Origin: CAYNUJ01 sp964573255
Lineage (GTDB): Bacteria; Bacteroidota; Ignavibacteria; Ignavibacteriales; Melioribacteraceae
Length of the DNA stretch: 5,978 nucleotides
Assembly (NCBI GenBank): GCA_964573255.1
Contig: CAZNJB010000087.1
Location: 1-5,978, forward strand
Reading direction: 5' to 3'
Part shown: one piece after another, positions 5,960-5,978 of the stretch
Layout of the letters: each line of letters opens with the position of its first letter
Position numbering within the stretch: position 1 is the first letter of the stretch
Made by a program: the position numbers and the translations under genes
The notes under the pieces: generated by a model
The model's input: only the letters and a program-made list of their open reading frames with translations
Databases searched by the model: none
What the model was told of the DNA's origin: nothing

Positions 5960-5978
5960 AAGGCATACGATGATATAC
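5960..5978 (+). other. possible start of a further gene, cut by the window end
   Basis: AAGG at 5960-5963 lies 6 nt before an ATG at 5970-5972, which reads Met-Ile-Tyr before the window ends. This is only a ribosome-site-plus-start pattern with three codons visible, so it may be chance. Bases 5881-5959 hold no other gene signal. Confidence 0.2.

Overview
The window is AT-rich (by eye roughly 60% A+T). It carries five confident protein genes, all on the + strand, in two blocks separated by gene-free, repeat-bearing DNA. Gene content (LiaF-like FGG-repeat membrane proteins with a LytS/LytTR pair, and a CoA-acylating aldehyde dehydrogenase with a microcompartment-type tail), base composition and repeat style point to a free-living anaerobe or facultative anaerobe of the Bacteroidota/Ignavibacteriota/Chlorobiota group. 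This placement is an inference, as no marker gene is present.

Bases 1-597 hold no gene I can support. They contain a low-complexity purine-rich stretch, three copies of an interspersed repeat in alternating orientation (149-335) and a short array of ~9-10 nt units (422-456).

Bases 598-3790 are one tightly packed operon: two paralogous LiaF-like membrane proteins, a four-helix LytS-type histidine kinase and a LytTR response regulator. Gaps are 12 nt, then overlaps of 1 nt and 4 nt. The likely logic, by analogy with LiaF in the Firmicutes LiaFSR system, is that the FGG-repeat proteins sense or restrain at the membrane. The kinase then phosphorylates Asp56 of the regulator, which binds DNA through its LytTR domain. 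The kinase has no extracytoplasmic sensor domain, which makes the LiaF-like proteins plausible input modules.

Bases 3791-4237 are a 447-nt gene-free spacer. It has a long imperfect inverted repeat just after the regulator stop, built from the same ~9-10 nt units as the upstream array, and a candidate promoter close to the next gene.

Bases 4238-5824 encode a CoA-acylating aldehyde dehydrogenase (PduP/EutE/AdhE-N-terminal family). Its C-terminal linker plus amphipathic helix looks like an encapsulation peptide for a bacterial microcompartment. No shell protein lies in this window. A strong intrinsic terminator follows (5846-5880), and the last ~100 bases hold a weaker hairpin and possibly the start of another gene.
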